Below the pieces are notes generated by a model. It was not told the origin of the DNA, ran no database searches, and worked only from the letters and a program-made list of their open reading frames with translations. Below, piece after piece: positions 20,582-30,548 of a stretch of 64,000 bases of DNA. This stretch comes from Diacronema lutheri (Eukaryota > Haptophyta > Pavlovophyceae > Pavlovales > Pavlovaceae): positions 201,001 through 265,000 of the forward strand of contig JAGTXO010000033.1 of NCBI GenBank assembly GCA_019448385.1, given 5' to 3'. Position numbers and translations under genes: made by a program. Numbering within the stretch: the first letter of the stretch is position 1; each line of letters opens with the position of its first letter.

Positions 20582-23221
20582 ATGCTGCCCGCCGCCGTGG
20601 ACGACGACGACGACGCGCTCGTGCTCGCGGGAGCGCTCTCGCGCGACGACGAGGCGCCGCCGGTCCCGCTGTCGTACGTGGCACATCCGCACCGGCCGCG
20701 GTGGGGCACGGGCGCGGCCGGCGAGCATCGGCGCTCGCGCCCCGGCTCCGCCGCGCTCCAGCCCATCCGGCCGAGCGCAGGCGTCCTCGGCGACGACAGC
20801 GCGCCGCCGCGCCCGGCCGCGCGCGCGCCGACGCCGCCCGCGGCGCCGACTGTTGCACTCGACGTCGAGTTCGTCGGCGGCGCGGGGCGCGTGTCGCTCG
20901 CCGACGTCTCGCGCCCTGACCGGCCCCCGCCCGCCGGCGCGCTCGCGCTCGACCCGTCGATCGAGGCGCGCACGGCGCGGCGCGAGGCGGCGTCCGCGTC
21001 GGCAACGCCGCGCGCATCGGCGGGCGCGGTGTCCGACGGCGGGCCAGCCGGCTTGCCCGCGCGCCCGCCCGAGTTGTTGGCCGCCGACCGGCGCTCGGCG
21101 GGCAGCACGCCGCCCCGCGGCCTGCACGCGCTCGCGTCCGCGCCCGCGCCGCCGCGCGCGGCATTGCTCGGCGCGCCGACGCCACTCACCGAGCTGAGCG
21201 CGCCCAAGCGGCCGCCAAGCGCGCACGAGCGCCGGCTGCCCGCGCTGCCGAGCCGCGCGAGCGGTGGTGGCGGCAACGGCGCCGGCGCGCGCTGCCCGCC
21301 GCCGCTCGCCGCGCCCGTGCCCGCACGCGCACCAACGCTGTGCGCACCGCTCGCGCGTGGCGCGTCGGCGAGCCCGGCGGCGTGCGGCGCAGCATCGCCG
21401 CCCTCGCCCGTCGCCACGTCGCCCTCGCCCTCGCGCGTCGAGCACGCCACACTTCTTCGCCCGCCGTCTGCCGATTCGTCGACGCGCTCGGCGCGCAACA
21501 GCTCGAACGCGTCCGTCTGCTCGGCGGCCAACGGCGCGCCGTCGCACCGGCCGCTCGTCGCCTTTCCCGCGCGCGACGGGAGCGGCTGCCGAGGCGAGGC
21601 GCCCGTCGACTCGGCCGCCGCAGCCGCGCGCGAGCCGCACGCCGCGCTCGCCGAGGCCACGCGCCGCGCGCGCGCGGGCGCGGGCGCGGCCGAGGGCGGC
21701 AACGGCACGGCGTCGTGGCCGTCGCTCGCCCCCGCCGTGCGCGGCGCGCCCGCGCGACTGACGGCGCGGCAAAAGCGGCAGCTCGGCGCGGCGGGCGGCT
21801 GCGCGCTGTGCTCGTGGGCATGCGCGTGGGCTGCGGCGCACTGGGCCACATGGGCCGCCGCGCGCACGCTCGCACGCTCCGGTACGCCGACCGCGTGCGC
21901 CTTTGAGGCGGTCGGCGCGTACGTGGTCGCACTGTGCTGCGCGCTGCTCTGGGCGGGCGTGCTCGGCGCGGTCGGCGTCGCGGTGCGCGCGCCGTCGCGC
22001 CGCGCGAGCGTCGCCGCGCTTTGCGCCGCGCTCGTCGCCGCGGCCGCGCAGGGCGTGGCGACGGGTGCCTCGGCCGCGCTCGCGGCGCCGTCGACACGCG
22101 AGCTCGAGTGCGCGGCCGCGTACGGCGCCGACGTGTGGGCGGGGTGCGTGCACAAGCTCTTCGGCTGCGCGAGCGCTCGCGCGCTCAGCCTCGCGTCGCT
22201 CGAGCGCAACAGTTCGTCACCCGCCGCGCCGCCGCGCGCAGCGGCCGCGCCACCGGCCGCGCGGCCGTGCGCGTGCGCGTCGCTCGACTTGTCGTCGCGA
22301 TCCCTCGCGGCCGTGCCGCGCGGCGCGCTCGCGCTCGGCGCGGAGCTCAGGTCCCTCTCGCTCGCGTCGAACGAGCTGCGCGAGCTGCCCGTCGAGCTCC
22401 TCGCTGCGCTGACGCGCCTCGTTGCGCTCGACGTCTCGTCCAACCAGCTCGCCGCGTTGCCCGTCGAGCTGGGCGCGCTCACGCAGCTGCGCGAGCTCGA
22501 CGTCAGTGGCAACCGCGACCTCGAGAGCCTCCCTTCCGAGGCCCTTGCCAAACTCGCCAAGCTCGCCGTCCTGCGCGCCGCGCGCGCAGGCCTCACCTCC
22601 CTCCCGCCATCGCTTGCCCGCCTGCCCAAGCTGCAACTCGTCGACGCGAGCGACAACCAGCTGCGCGCGCTGCCCGACGGGCTCGTCGGAGGCGCGCCCG
22701 CGCTGCGCGCGCTGCTCCTCGGGGGCAACGCGCTCACCGCGCTCTCCACCGACGACGCCGCCGACGAGCCGTCGGATGGCATGGACGGCGCGGGCGCGCT
22801 TGAGTTCCTGCACGTGCGCGGCAACGCGCTCACCGAACTGCCGCGCGCGCTGCTCCGGCGGCTCGCGCCGCGGCTCGGCGTGCTCGACGTGCGCGACAAC
22901 GCGCTCGTCGAGCTCGACGGGGACGAGCTCGACGAGATGCGCAAGCTGCGCGTCGTCGCGGCCGGCGGCAACGCGCTGAGCGCGGCCGCGCGCGACGCGC
23001 TCGCGCGGATCGGCGCGCGCGGCGTCTCGGTGGACGCCGCGACGCGCGAGGTGTGCGACGCGCGCCTCGAGCTCGACTGGAGCGAGCCGTGCGCGCCACC
23101 CGGCGACGCCGACGGCGCGGCGATAGGCGGCGCGAACGCGTCCGCGCCTTCGCGCGGAGCCAACGCGACGGGCGGCGACTGCCCACCGCCGCCATTATTG
23201 TCGACCTATTGCGCGCGATGA
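20582..23221 (+). CDS. Leucine-rich-repeat protein with multiple membrane segments
   Basis: A single-exon frame of 879 residues. The first 390 residues are Pro/Ala/Ser-rich and look disordered. Around residues 395-520 there are hydrophobic stretches (CALCSWACAWAAAHWATWAA; VVALCCALLWAGVLGAVGVA; VAALCAALVAAAAQGVATG) that look like three membrane helices. A Cys-rich segment follows, then seven to nine leucine-rich repeats of the LxxLPxxL type, for example LVALDVSSNQLAALPVELG and LRELDVSGN. The C-terminus is Cys-containing with a probable N-glycosylation site (NAS). LRR arrays usually bind proteins; topology suggests a membrane receptor-like or adhesion protein, but no kinase or other effector is present. 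It converges on the sulfotransferase gene with 46 bp between stops. Confidence 0.75.
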   Translation: MLPAAVDDDDDALVLAGALSRDDEAPPVPLSYVAHPHRPRWGTGAAGEHRRSRPGSAALQPIRPSAGVLGDDSAPPRPAARAPTPPAAPTVALDVEFVGGAGRVSLADVSRPDRPPPAGALALDPSIEARTARREAASASATPRASAGAVSDGGPAGLPARPPELLAADRRSAGSTPPRGLHALASAPAPPRAALLGAPTPLTELSAPKRPPSAHERRLPALPSRASGGGGNGAGARCPPPLAAPVPARAPTLCAPLARGASASPAACGAASPPSPVATSPSPSRVEHATLLRPPSADSSTRSARNSSNASVCSAANGAPSHRPLVAFPARDGSGCRGEAPVDSAAAAAREPHAALAEATRRARAGAGAAEGGNGTASWPSLAPAVRGAPARLTARQKRQLGAAGGCALCSWACAWAAAHWATWAAARTLARSGTPTACAFEAVGAYVVALCCALLWAGVLGAVGVAVRAPSRRASVAALCAALVAAAAQGVATGASAALAAPSTRELECAAAYGADVWAGCVHKLFGCASARALSLASLERNSSSPAAPPRAAAAPPAARPCACASLDLSSRSLAAVPRGALALGAELRSLSLASNELRELPVELLAALTRLVALDVSSNQLAALPVELGALTQLRELDVSGNRDLESLPSEALAKLAKLAVLRAARAGLTSLPPSLARLPKLQLVDASDNQLRALPDGLVGGAPALRALLLGGNALTALSTDDAADEPSDGMDGAGALEFLHVRGNALTELPRALLRRLAPRLGVLDVRDNALVELDGDELDEMRKLRVVAAGGNALSAAARDALARIGARGVSVDAATREVCDARLELDWSEPCAPPGDADGAAIGGANASAPSRGANATGGDCPPPPLLSTYCAR

Positions 23222-23267
23222 TGATGGACGGGCGCTGTTTTGAGTGCTTTCCAGACTTCTCAAGTTG

Positions 23268-26200
23268 TCATGCAGTTCGTCTCTGACCGCCGCGGCCGCC
23301 CCTGCCGCCCGTGCCCTTGCCACTGCGCATGCGCTCGACGAGCTGCGCGATGGGCAGCCCGGCGTTCTGCCGCTCGTGGAAGTTGGGCTCGAACCCCTCC
23401 AAGTTGAGGTGCAGTCGAAAGTTGAGCGGCGCGCCGCACTGCACGGACGCGCGGTGCGCAAACGGGCCAGGCAGGCGCGGCGCGCCCTGGCGCGTGCTGT
23501 TCAGCCAGCGGCCGTAGAGCAGGGCGCGCGCGGCGTCGGAGAAGGAAGACGGCTGAGAGAGCAGCACATGGCGCGAGAGCGAGAGCAGCGAGATCTCGAC
23601 GAGGCCGAGCGCCTGGCATGGCGCGGAGCGCGAGTCAACCGTGCAGCCGGCCGCACGCGCGCACGGCACGTGGTCGGTGATCGAGCCGACGCGCGCGGCG
23701 CCGACGGCGGCGCGCAGGCCGTTATAGCATGCCGCGTCATCGCACGCGACGTAGAAGCGCGCGCCGCCGCCCGTCGCGCGCACAAGCCGCCGCATCGTTG
23801 CCGCAAAGTAGCGCCAATGGCACGCACGCCTGCGCGTCGCGTATGCCTCCGCCGCCTCTGCGGAGTCCATAGCAAAGTGCGAGGCGGCGACGGCGGCGGC
23901 GGTGGTGGCGGTGGTGGCGCGCGCGTCCGTCGAGACGCCGACGCCGCCGCCGCTGCCGCCGGTCGGCCCCGCCTCCACGCCGAAGACGGTGCTCGTGTGG
24001 TCTGTGGTCATGCGCACGTGCACGCCGACGCGCAGCCGCAGCAGCGCCTCGCGCGCGATCTGCTGCACGAGCGCACCGAGTTCGGCGCGCGGACGGAGCC
24101 ACGCGAAGCGCTCGGCGTACGCCTGCAGCGAATGGCGGCGCACGCGCGAGCGGAGCAGCTGCTGCGTGCGCACGTACACGTTCGTGCCCGTCGAGTGCGC
24201 GCGCGTGAGCATGGGCATCGCGTCGCCGGGGTCGTACTCGGCCCACGCCCTCGTCGGCCACGCGGCGGGCTTTGCCGAGAGCGTGATGAAGCGCTCGTCG
24301 GGCGCGAAGAGCTCGTCGAAGCGCGCGTCGCACTCGGTGTTGGGCTCCCACACGATGGCGTACGCATAACCGAGCGCGTCCGCGAGCGCCCAGCCGGACG
24401 CGAGCGCACGCAGACGGTTGCCCAGGCCGCCCTCCACGTGCACGACGAGGAGTGGGCGCGCGCGCGACGCGTATGCGCTCCACGTCGCCCACGCCGCCGC
24501 CTCCGCGCTGCGCGACGTGCAACCGCCCGACGGTGGCGCGTCGGCGAGGGCCTCAACGTCGGCGACGAGCGCGTCGCGCTCTGCGACGCCGACGCCGTCC
24601 GCGCGCCGCTCGGCGAGGGCGACGACGTGGCCGACGAGGCCCCAGCGGCACGAGCCGTCGATTCCCGCGCCCGCGCGCGCGCGCACGAGCAGCGCGACCT
24701 CGCGCTCCGCGTCGAGGCTGCTCGTGTGTACGGCGGTTGTTGCGTTGGCGTCGCAGCGCGCGCCGCCGCCGGCGCCGTCGTCGTCGCTGGCGGCGGCCGT
24801 CGCGTTCGAGGCGCGCGCGCGCAGCGCACCCGCGACCGAGTCGAGCTTGGCTACGGCCGCCGGCCCGACCCGCCACCAGCGCGCCCAGCCGCGCGCGGGC
24901 GCGCGCGCGCACGCGCCGGGCGGACACGGCAGCCATTGTGGCGCCACGCTGAGCGCCTCGAGTGCAGAGGCGAGGTAACGGTCGGCGTGCGGCGCGGACG
25001 CGACTGCCTCCGACAGGCCGCGCGCCGCGTGCCACAACGCCGCGGGCATGAGCAGCCCCGCCGACGCGGCCGACGCGAGCGCGCGCGTGTCGCAGGCGCT
25101 CGACGGCGCGCCGGCTGGGAGCGCGCACGCGCGCACGAGGAAGGCGCGCAGCCCGCCCGCGCGCGGCGCGCCGAGCGCCGTCGGCGCAAGCGCGCTCGCC
25201 GGCTCGCGCGCCACGCGCGCGCCGAGCAGCGCAGCGAAGAAGGGCTCGACGAACTGCGCGCCGAACGACGCGGCGAGAATCAGCTCGGCGCACGCCGCGC
25301 GGATGCCGACGTTGAGCGCGGCGGTCTCGAGCGTGCGCACTGCGCGCGCGTACCTGCGCAGCGTGCGCTCGTGCGACGCGCCGCGCACGCGCACGACGCG
25401 CACGCGCAGCGCGTCGCGCAGCGCGGCGGGCAGCTCGGGCGGCAGGACGGACGGCGCGCGCGCGCCCGCGCTGTCATGCCACGCCACGGCGACGAGCTCG
25501 AGGCGCAGCGCGGCGCGCGCCGCGCCCGTCGCGAGGTTGAGCGCCAGCTCGTCGAGCTGCTGCTGCACGTCGATCGCGGCGCGCGCGCCGCGCGCGGCGC
25601 GCGCGCCGCCGCCGCCGTCGCCGTCGCCGCCGTCGGGCGCCGCGAGCAGCGCCAGCGATGCGCTCGCCCACGTGCAGCTCACGACGATCGACGCGTCGAT
25701 GCGCAGCGCGTCGCGCCACGCGCGCACCGCGCGCGAGAAGGCGCCGTCCCCACGCGCGGCAAGCGCCGCGCGCGCGACGTCGGCGGGCACGGCGGCGGGC
25801 GGCTGCTCTGGCCGGACGCCGCGTGCGAGTGTATGCCACGCTGCAGGGAGCACCCACAGACCGCCGCGCCGCAGCCGCTGCGCGAGGGCACCGCCGAGCG
25901 CCGCGCGCAGCGCGCGCGCGCGCACGGCCGCCGGGCGCGGCGCGCAGCGCGCGACGAGCGCGGCGGCGGTGCGCGGCGCGCGCGCGCGCGCGGCGTCGGC
26001 AGCGTCGGCGGCGTCGGCGTCGGCGTCGGCGAGCACGCTGCCCGCGTCGGGCCCCTCGCAGCTCACGAGCCGCACGGCGTCGGTGAGGATCAGGAGTCGC
26101 ACCTCCGCCCCGCCGCCGCCGCCACCGTCGCCACCCGCGCCGTCCGCGCCGTCCGCGCCGCCCGGTGGCAGGCGAAGGGCCACGACCCACCCACCGAGGC

Positions 26201-28229
26201 CACCTTTCGCCACATCCGGCGACAGCCGCGACCAGACGGCGTCGCGCGCGCTGTCGAGGAGCGCGTTGAGCGCGCCCTCGTCACCACCCGCCGTCGGCCC
26301 CTCGCGCACCGCCCACGCGAGCAGCCGGCGCGCGCCCTTGGTCGGAGACCAGCGTGCGAGCGCGAGCGCGAGCCGCGCGCGCACGTGCGCGGCCGTCGCG
26401 GGCACGCCCGGGCTCGCGCGCGTGCGCGGCGCGGCGAGCGCGACGAGGTCGGCGCGCGCCACCGCCGCCGCGCGCGCGAGCGCGCCCGCCACGTCCGTCC
26501 CGCCCCACAAAGCGTCGGGCTCTGCGAGCACGACCGCGTGGCCCTCGCCGACGAGCGCGGCGGCCACCTCGGCGCGCTCCACGCGCACGCCGTCGCGCGC
26601 GCCGTCGCCCTCGTGGTCGCGCGTGCCGCCGTGCGCGACGAAGCGCGGGATCAGCGGGAACGCCGGCGCGCCGAGCGCGCCGAGCGCGTCGAACTCGGCC
26701 CAGCCCTCCGCGCCGATAAGCAAGCGCCCGCCCCACTCGACCGGCAACACATCCGTGTTGCCCTCTACGATGGCGGCGGCGCGGCGCGGCGCGGGCAGCG
26801 CGGCGAGGAGCCAGTTGAGGCACACGTCCAGCTCGCCCGCCGCCGCGCTGACGAAGAGCACAGGATCCGCACGTTCCAAATCCGCGCGATCCGCCGCGCC
26901 GTGTGTCGCGCCGTTGCCGCCGCCGCCGTCGCCGCGCGCCGCGCGTTCGGCGAGGCTCGGCGGCAGCGGCGCGCGGCCGCGCGCGAGCGCGAGCGCGAGC
27001 TCGTCGCGCGAGTGGCACGGGCGCGGCGGCGCATGCCCGAGCGCTCTGGCCGTGTGCCCGAGCACCGCCCACACGCGGCACACCGCCAGCTCGCTCCACG
27101 CGTCGGCAGCGCGCACGTACGGTTCGGCGCCGTGCCCTGCCGCAGCCGAGCGCTTGATCGAGCGGTCGGTGCGGTTACACGCCTGCGCGATGCGCCAGCC
27201 GTACGCGCCCTCAGCCTCGCCGCCCGCCACGCCCGCCACGCCGCCGCCCACCGGCGGCGCGAGCCAGCTCAACACGCGTCGCAGCGTCGCCTCGCACCGC
27301 GCGGACAGGTCGGCGAAGGGCACGAGCGCGACCGCACCGGACGCACCGGCGGCGGTGGCGGCGGCGGCGTCGCGCGGCGTCGCGCCGCGCGCGGCCGCGG
27401 CCGCGGCCGCGCCCGCCGCGCGGCCCACGTCGCGCGCGAAGGACAGGTGCGACGTGATCGACGCGACGTAGCCGGCGGCTGCGCGCTCCGCCGAGCGCAG
27501 CCAATGACGCTCGTCGAATTCGGCGGGCCGCACGCGCGCGACGTGCCCGCCGTTGTCGCCCTCGACGAAGCGGCGCTGGAACTCGGACCAGATCGCGCCG
27601 TACGGCTCGCGGTCGATCACGAGCGCGCGCTCCGCCCGCCAACGGGCGCACTTGCCTAAAAAGTTGCGGAAGGTCAGGTGCACGAGACGCTTGCCAGGCG
27701 CGTCGGTCAGCCCACCGTGCCACGGGATGGAGCGGCGGACGCCGGCGACTGCAGGCCTCGCCCAGTAGCGGAGCAACTCGAACGGTGTGTGCACCGCGTG
27801 CGCCTTCACCACGAGCACGTCCGGCGCGCAGTGCCGCTCGGCCGGGAAGATGCCGAGTAGCGAGTTGTCGTTGTACACCGAACCCGTTGCAAAGTCGGTC
27901 GCCGTCTCGAGCATCTGGCGCATCCACGTGTTGCCGCTGCCCGGGAAGGACCAGAGCACGGGCGGCGACCAATTGCACGCCAGCGGCACCAGCGCGCGCG
28001 ACGGCCCCGTCCCATTCGGATCGAGCGCACGCGGCGGCTGGATCCGCGTGCGCGCCGCAAACGCATCCGCGTCGCACGGCGTCGCGCCACGGAAGCGCTC
28101 GGGCGCGTCGGCCCAAAGCGAGAGCGCGCGCAGCTCGGCGCTTGTGTCGCCGCGCGCGCCCGCCGACCAGGCCAACACCACCATGGCGGCGAGGCTCAGC
28201 GCGAGGCCGCTCGCCGGCGCGCACATCAT
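23268..28229 (-). CDS. Three-domain sulfotransferase / glycosyltransferase, secretory pathway
   Basis: A single exon of 1653 residues starts MMCAPASGLALSLAAMVVLA, a signal peptide or anchor. Residues 90-330 carry a WSCD-type sulfotransferase fold: LWSFPGSGNTWMRQMLE is the PAPS-binding loop, followed by GSVYND, FPAERHC and VLVVKAHAVHTP. A middle region (about 470-720) has VLFVSAAAGELDVCLNWLL and GDEGALNALL, as in nucleotide-diphospho-sugar transferases of the PF03407/GT77 kind. The C-terminal 400 residues contain HVEGGLGNRLRALASGWALA and later GVHVRMTTDH and FYVACDD, a fucosyltransferase-like pattern. The protein would act in the Golgi on glycans, adding sugars and sulfate; acceptor and donor are unknown. 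The frame remains open far upstream antisense to the next gene, but the signal peptide sets the start. Confidence 0.72.
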   Translation of the reverse strand: MMCAPASGLALSLAAMVVLAWSAGARGDTSAELRALSLWADAPERFRGATPCDADAFAARTRIQPPRALDPNGTGPSRALVPLACNWSPPVLWSFPGSGNTWMRQMLETATDFATGSVYNDNSLLGIFPAERHCAPDVLVVKAHAVHTPFELLRYWARPAVAGVRRSIPWHGGLTDAPGKRLVHLTFRNFLGKCARWRAERALVIDREPYGAIWSEFQRRFVEGDNGGHVARVRPAEFDERHWLRSAERAAAGYVASITSHLSFARDVGRAAGAAAAAAARGATPRDAAAATAAGASGAVALVPFADLSARCEATLRRVLSWLAPPVGGGVAGVAGGEAEGAYGWRIAQACNRTDRSIKRSAAAGHGAEPYVRAADAWSELAVCRVWAVLGHTARALGHAPPRPCHSRDELALALARGRAPLPPSLAERAARGDGGGGNGATHGAADRADLERADPVLFVSAAAGELDVCLNWLLAALPAPRRAAAIVEGNTDVLPVEWGGRLLIGAEGWAEFDALGALGAPAFPLIPRFVAHGGTRDHEGDGARDGVRVERAEVAAALVGEGHAVVLAEPDALWGGTDVAGALARAAAVARADLVALAAPRTRASPGVPATAAHVRARLALALARWSPTKGARRLLAWAVREGPTAGGDEGALNALLDSARDAVWSRLSPDVAKGGLGGWVVALRLPPGGADGADGAGGDGGGGGGAEVRLLILTDAVRLVSCEGPDAGSVLADADADAADAADAARARAPRTAAALVARCAPRPAAVRARALRAALGGALAQRLRRGGLWVLPAAWHTLARGVRPEQPPAAVPADVARAALAARGDGAFSRAVRAWRDALRIDASIVVSCTWASASLALLAAPDGGDGDGGGGARAARGARAAIDVQQQLDELALNLATGAARAALRLELVAVAWHDSAGARAPSVLPPELPAALRDALRVRVVRVRGASHERTLRRYARAVRTLETAALNVGIRAACAELILAASFGAQFVEPFFAALLGARVAREPASALAPTALGAPRAGGLRAFLVRACALPAGAPSSACDTRALASAASAGLLMPAALWHAARGLSEAVASAPHADRYLASALEALSVAPQWLPCPPGACARAPARGWARWWRVGPAAVAKLDSVAGALRARASNATAAASDDDGAGGGARCDANATTAVHTSSLDAEREVALLVRARAGAGIDGSCRWGLVGHVVALAERRADGVGVAERDALVADVEALADAPPSGGCTSRSAEAAAWATWSAYASRARPLLVVHVEGGLGNRLRALASGWALADALGYAYAIVWEPNTECDARFDELFAPDERFITLSAKPAAWPTRAWAEYDPGDAMPMLTRAHSTGTNVYVRTQQLLRSRVRRHSLQAYAERFAWLRPRAELGALVQQIAREALLRLRVGVHVRMTTDHTSTVFGVEAGPTGGSGGGVGVSTDARATTATTAAAVAASHFAMDSAEAAEAYATRRRACHWRYFAATMRRLVRATGGGARFYVACDDAACYNGLRAAVGAARVGSITDHVPCARAAGCTVDSRSAPCQALGLVEISLLSLSRHVLLSQPSSFSDAARALLYGRWLNSTRQGAPRLPGPFAHRASVQCGAPLNFRLHLNLEGFEPNFHERQNAGLPIAQLVERMRSGKGTGGRGGRGGQRRTA

Positions 28230-28311
28230 CCGAACCGGGTCGCGCCAAGGTTGGAGAGGGGAAGGAAAACGCCACAACGGCCGGCTGGGCCGCGGCCGCC
28301 GCGCGGCGCGC
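28230..28311. promoter_or_regulatory. Divergent promoter region
   Basis: 82 bp separate the start codons of the sulfotransferase/glycosyltransferase gene and the coiled-coil RING-like gene. It includes a purine-rich patch (about 28252-28272). No core promoter motif recognised. Confidence 0.35.
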
Positions 28312-30360
28312 ATGTCCATCTCGGGGCTCAAGGGCGCACGCGAGCTGCGCGGCTCGCGGCAGGCGTCGCTCGAGCGCCTGCCGCTCGCCCGGCCGGCGAA
28401 TGCGGGCAGCTTTGCGACCACGTCCGCTTCCGGCGCGGCGTGCGCGGGCGCGGCGGGCGCGGCGCTCGGCGCGGCGAGCGACCGGCTGAGCAAGCTCGCG
28501 GTGCTCTCGTCGGCGGACAAGGAGCTGATCCTGCAGCTGCAGCTCAAGATCGACGAGCAGAACGCCGAGCTCGACTCGCGCTCCGCGTCCGTCGGCGCGA
28601 TCCAGCGCAACTTTGAGGACCTCTCTGCCCTCGTCCAGCGCGAGCGCTCCGAGCTCGAGCGGCTGCGCGGCGCGCACAAGGCGGCGCTCGCGGAGAAGGC
28701 GGAGCTGCTCGCGCAGCTCGGCGCGCAGCACCGCGCCGCTGCCTCCGCCAGCGACGCCGTCGACGCCGCGCGCGCCGACGCGGCCGCGCGCGCCGACGCG
28801 GCCGAGGCGGCCGCTGCCGAGCTGCGCGCCGCCGCCGACGCGCTCCGCGCGCAGCTCAAGGCGGCCGCGCACGGCAAGGGCGTCGCGGACGCGCAGGCGG
28901 ACGCCGCGCGCGAACGCGAGCGCGCCGCGCACGCCACCGCCGCCGCCGCCGAGCGCGCGCGCGCCGAGGCGGCCGCGCGCGCGGACGCGGCGGACGCGGC
29001 GCGCGCCTCCGCCGACGCGGACGCGCGCGGCGCGAGCGAGCGCGAGACGCGCGCGCTCGCGGATGCGGCGGCGGCGCGCGCGCAGGCAGAGGCGGCGCTC
29101 GCGGATGCGGCCGCCGCGCGCGCGCGCGCCGACGGCGGCGTCGACGCGGCTGGCGCCGCGCTGCGCGCAGCGCGCGCCGACGCGGCAGCGGCGCGGCGCG
29201 AAGCGGCGGACGCGGCGGCCGCGCGCGCGCTCGCCGCGCGCCAGCTCGACGCCGCGCGCGACGAGACGGCGCGCGAGCTGCGCGCCGCGCTCGACGCGCG
29301 CGACGCCGCGCTCGACGCCGCCGCCGTCGCGCGCGCTGCGGCCGCCACCGCCGACGGCGCGGCGGCGGACGCGCGCGCGTCCGCGGCGGCGGACGCGGCG
29401 GACGCGCGCGCGTCCGCCGCCGACGCGCGGCGCGCGCGTGACGAGCTGGCGGCGGAGCGCGCGGCGGGCGCGGCGCGGCAGCGCACGACGGCAGGCATGG
29501 ACGAGTCGCTCGCGCGCGCGCTCGGCGAGGCGCGCGAGCTGCGCGCGGCGCTCGGTGCGGCCGATGCGCGCGCGGCCGGCGCGGAGCGCGCGCTCGCCGA
29601 CGCGTCCACGCTCGCCAACGCGCGCGCGGCCGAGCTCGCGGAGGCGCGCGCGGAGGCGGACGGGCTGATGGCGCGGCTGGCGCGGGCAGAGGCTGCGCTC
29701 GCCGAACTGCGCGACGCGCGACACGCCGACGCCGTTGCGGCCGCGGCGGCCGCGCGCGACGCGAGCGCGCGCGAGCGCGACGCGCGCGACGAGGCCGCGC
29801 GGCTCGTCGCGATCCGCACGTCGACGGAGGGCATGCTGCGCGCCGCGGAGGGCGAGCGGGCCGCGGCGGAGGCGCGTGTGTCGCTGCTCGACGCCGAGCT
29901 CCGCCGCGTGGGCGGCCGCGTCGCTGAGTCGGACGCGCGCGACGGCGAGCGCGAGCGCGCCGAGAGCGCCTTCCAGCAACGGCTACGCGCGCTCCTCAAG
30001 CGCGAGGCCGAGTTCTCCGTCGCGCTTGCGAAGGTGACCAACTCGGCGGGCGCGGTTGAGGCGGCCCTCACCTGCCTCGGATGCATGCGCCTGCTCCGTG
30101 GCGGCGCCGTTCGGCGCGGCTGCGGCCATGCGCTCTGCGGTGAATGCGCGGCGGGCGCGGCCGCGCGCGCGGACGGCGGGCGCTCGCCGTCAGAGTGCGC
30201 CGAGTGTGGCGACGCTTCGGAGCTCGTCGTGCTGCCCATGATCGACGAGCTTGCTGCAAAGTTTGGCTACCAGAAGCAGGCGATGGCCGCGCTTCCGCCG
30301 CTCGGCGAGCTCGGGCGTGCAGACAGCCTAGGCAGCGTCGGCGCGGCTGCTGCGCGCTGA
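28312..30360 (+). CDS. Coiled-coil protein with C-terminal RING-like zinc finger
   Basis: A single-exon frame of 682 residues. After a short N-terminal tail, residues 65-570 are predicted coiled coil, beginning with LILQLQLKIDEQNAELDS and continuing as an extremely Ala/Arg/Asp/Glu-rich heptad region. The C-terminus has CLGCMRLLRGGAVRRGCGHA followed by LCGEC and later CAEC, spaced like a RING or RING-like finger (CxxC...CxHxxCxxC...CxxC). This architecture recalls coiled-coil RING E3 ligases such as Bre1, but flagellar coiled-coil proteins can look alike and the finger lacks other specific motifs. E3 ubiquitin ligase activity is inference. The Ala bias of the coil follows from the high GC content. 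Confidence 0.72.
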   Translation: MSISGLKGARELRGSRQASLERLPLARPANAGSFATTSASGAACAGAAGAALGAASDRLSKLAVLSSADKELILQLQLKIDEQNAELDSRSASVGAIQRNFEDLSALVQRERSELERLRGAHKAALAEKAELLAQLGAQHRAAASASDAVDAARADAAARADAAEAAAAELRAAADALRAQLKAAAHGKGVADAQADAARERERAAHATAAAAERARAEAAARADAADAARASADADARGASERETRALADAAAARAQAEAALADAAAARARADGGVDAAGAALRAARADAAAARREAADAAAARALAARQLDAARDETARELRAALDARDAALDAAAVARAAAATADGAAADARASAAADAADARASAADARRARDELAAERAAGAARQRTTAGMDESLARALGEARELRAALGAADARAAGAERALADASTLANARAAELAEARAEADGLMARLARAEAALAELRDARHADAVAAAAAARDASARERDARDEAARLVAIRTSTEGMLRAAEGERAAAEARVSLLDAELRRVGGRVAESDARDGERERAESAFQQRLRALLKREAEFSVALAKVTNSAGAVEAALTCLGCMRLLRGGAVRRGCGHALCGECAAGAAARADGGRSPSECAECGDASELVVLPMIDELAAKFGYQKQAMAALPPLGELGRADSLGSVGAAAAR

Positions 30361-30548
30361 GCGGCGCGCCGACGGCTGCTGGGATTTTGAATGCCGGGCG
30401 CCCCGCCGCCACGCTTCCTTCTGTGCGCTCAAGATGGGGCATGGCGGGGAAAGGAAGAAGAGATGCGATGTTTTCTTTTTTTTTTCTTTGGGCATAGCCA
30501 GCGTAGAGTGACTCGAAGGGGGCCAGAAGATGGTCTCGGGCCACCTGC

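Noticed and set aside
28230-30239. Upstream continuation of the sulfotransferase/glycosyltransferase frame on the minus strand (another 670 codons)
   Set aside because: It is antisense to the coiled-coil RING-like gene and Ala/Ser/Arg-rich without structure; the signal peptide at 28229 is a convincing start. Long empty frames on the opposite strand are expected at this GC content.
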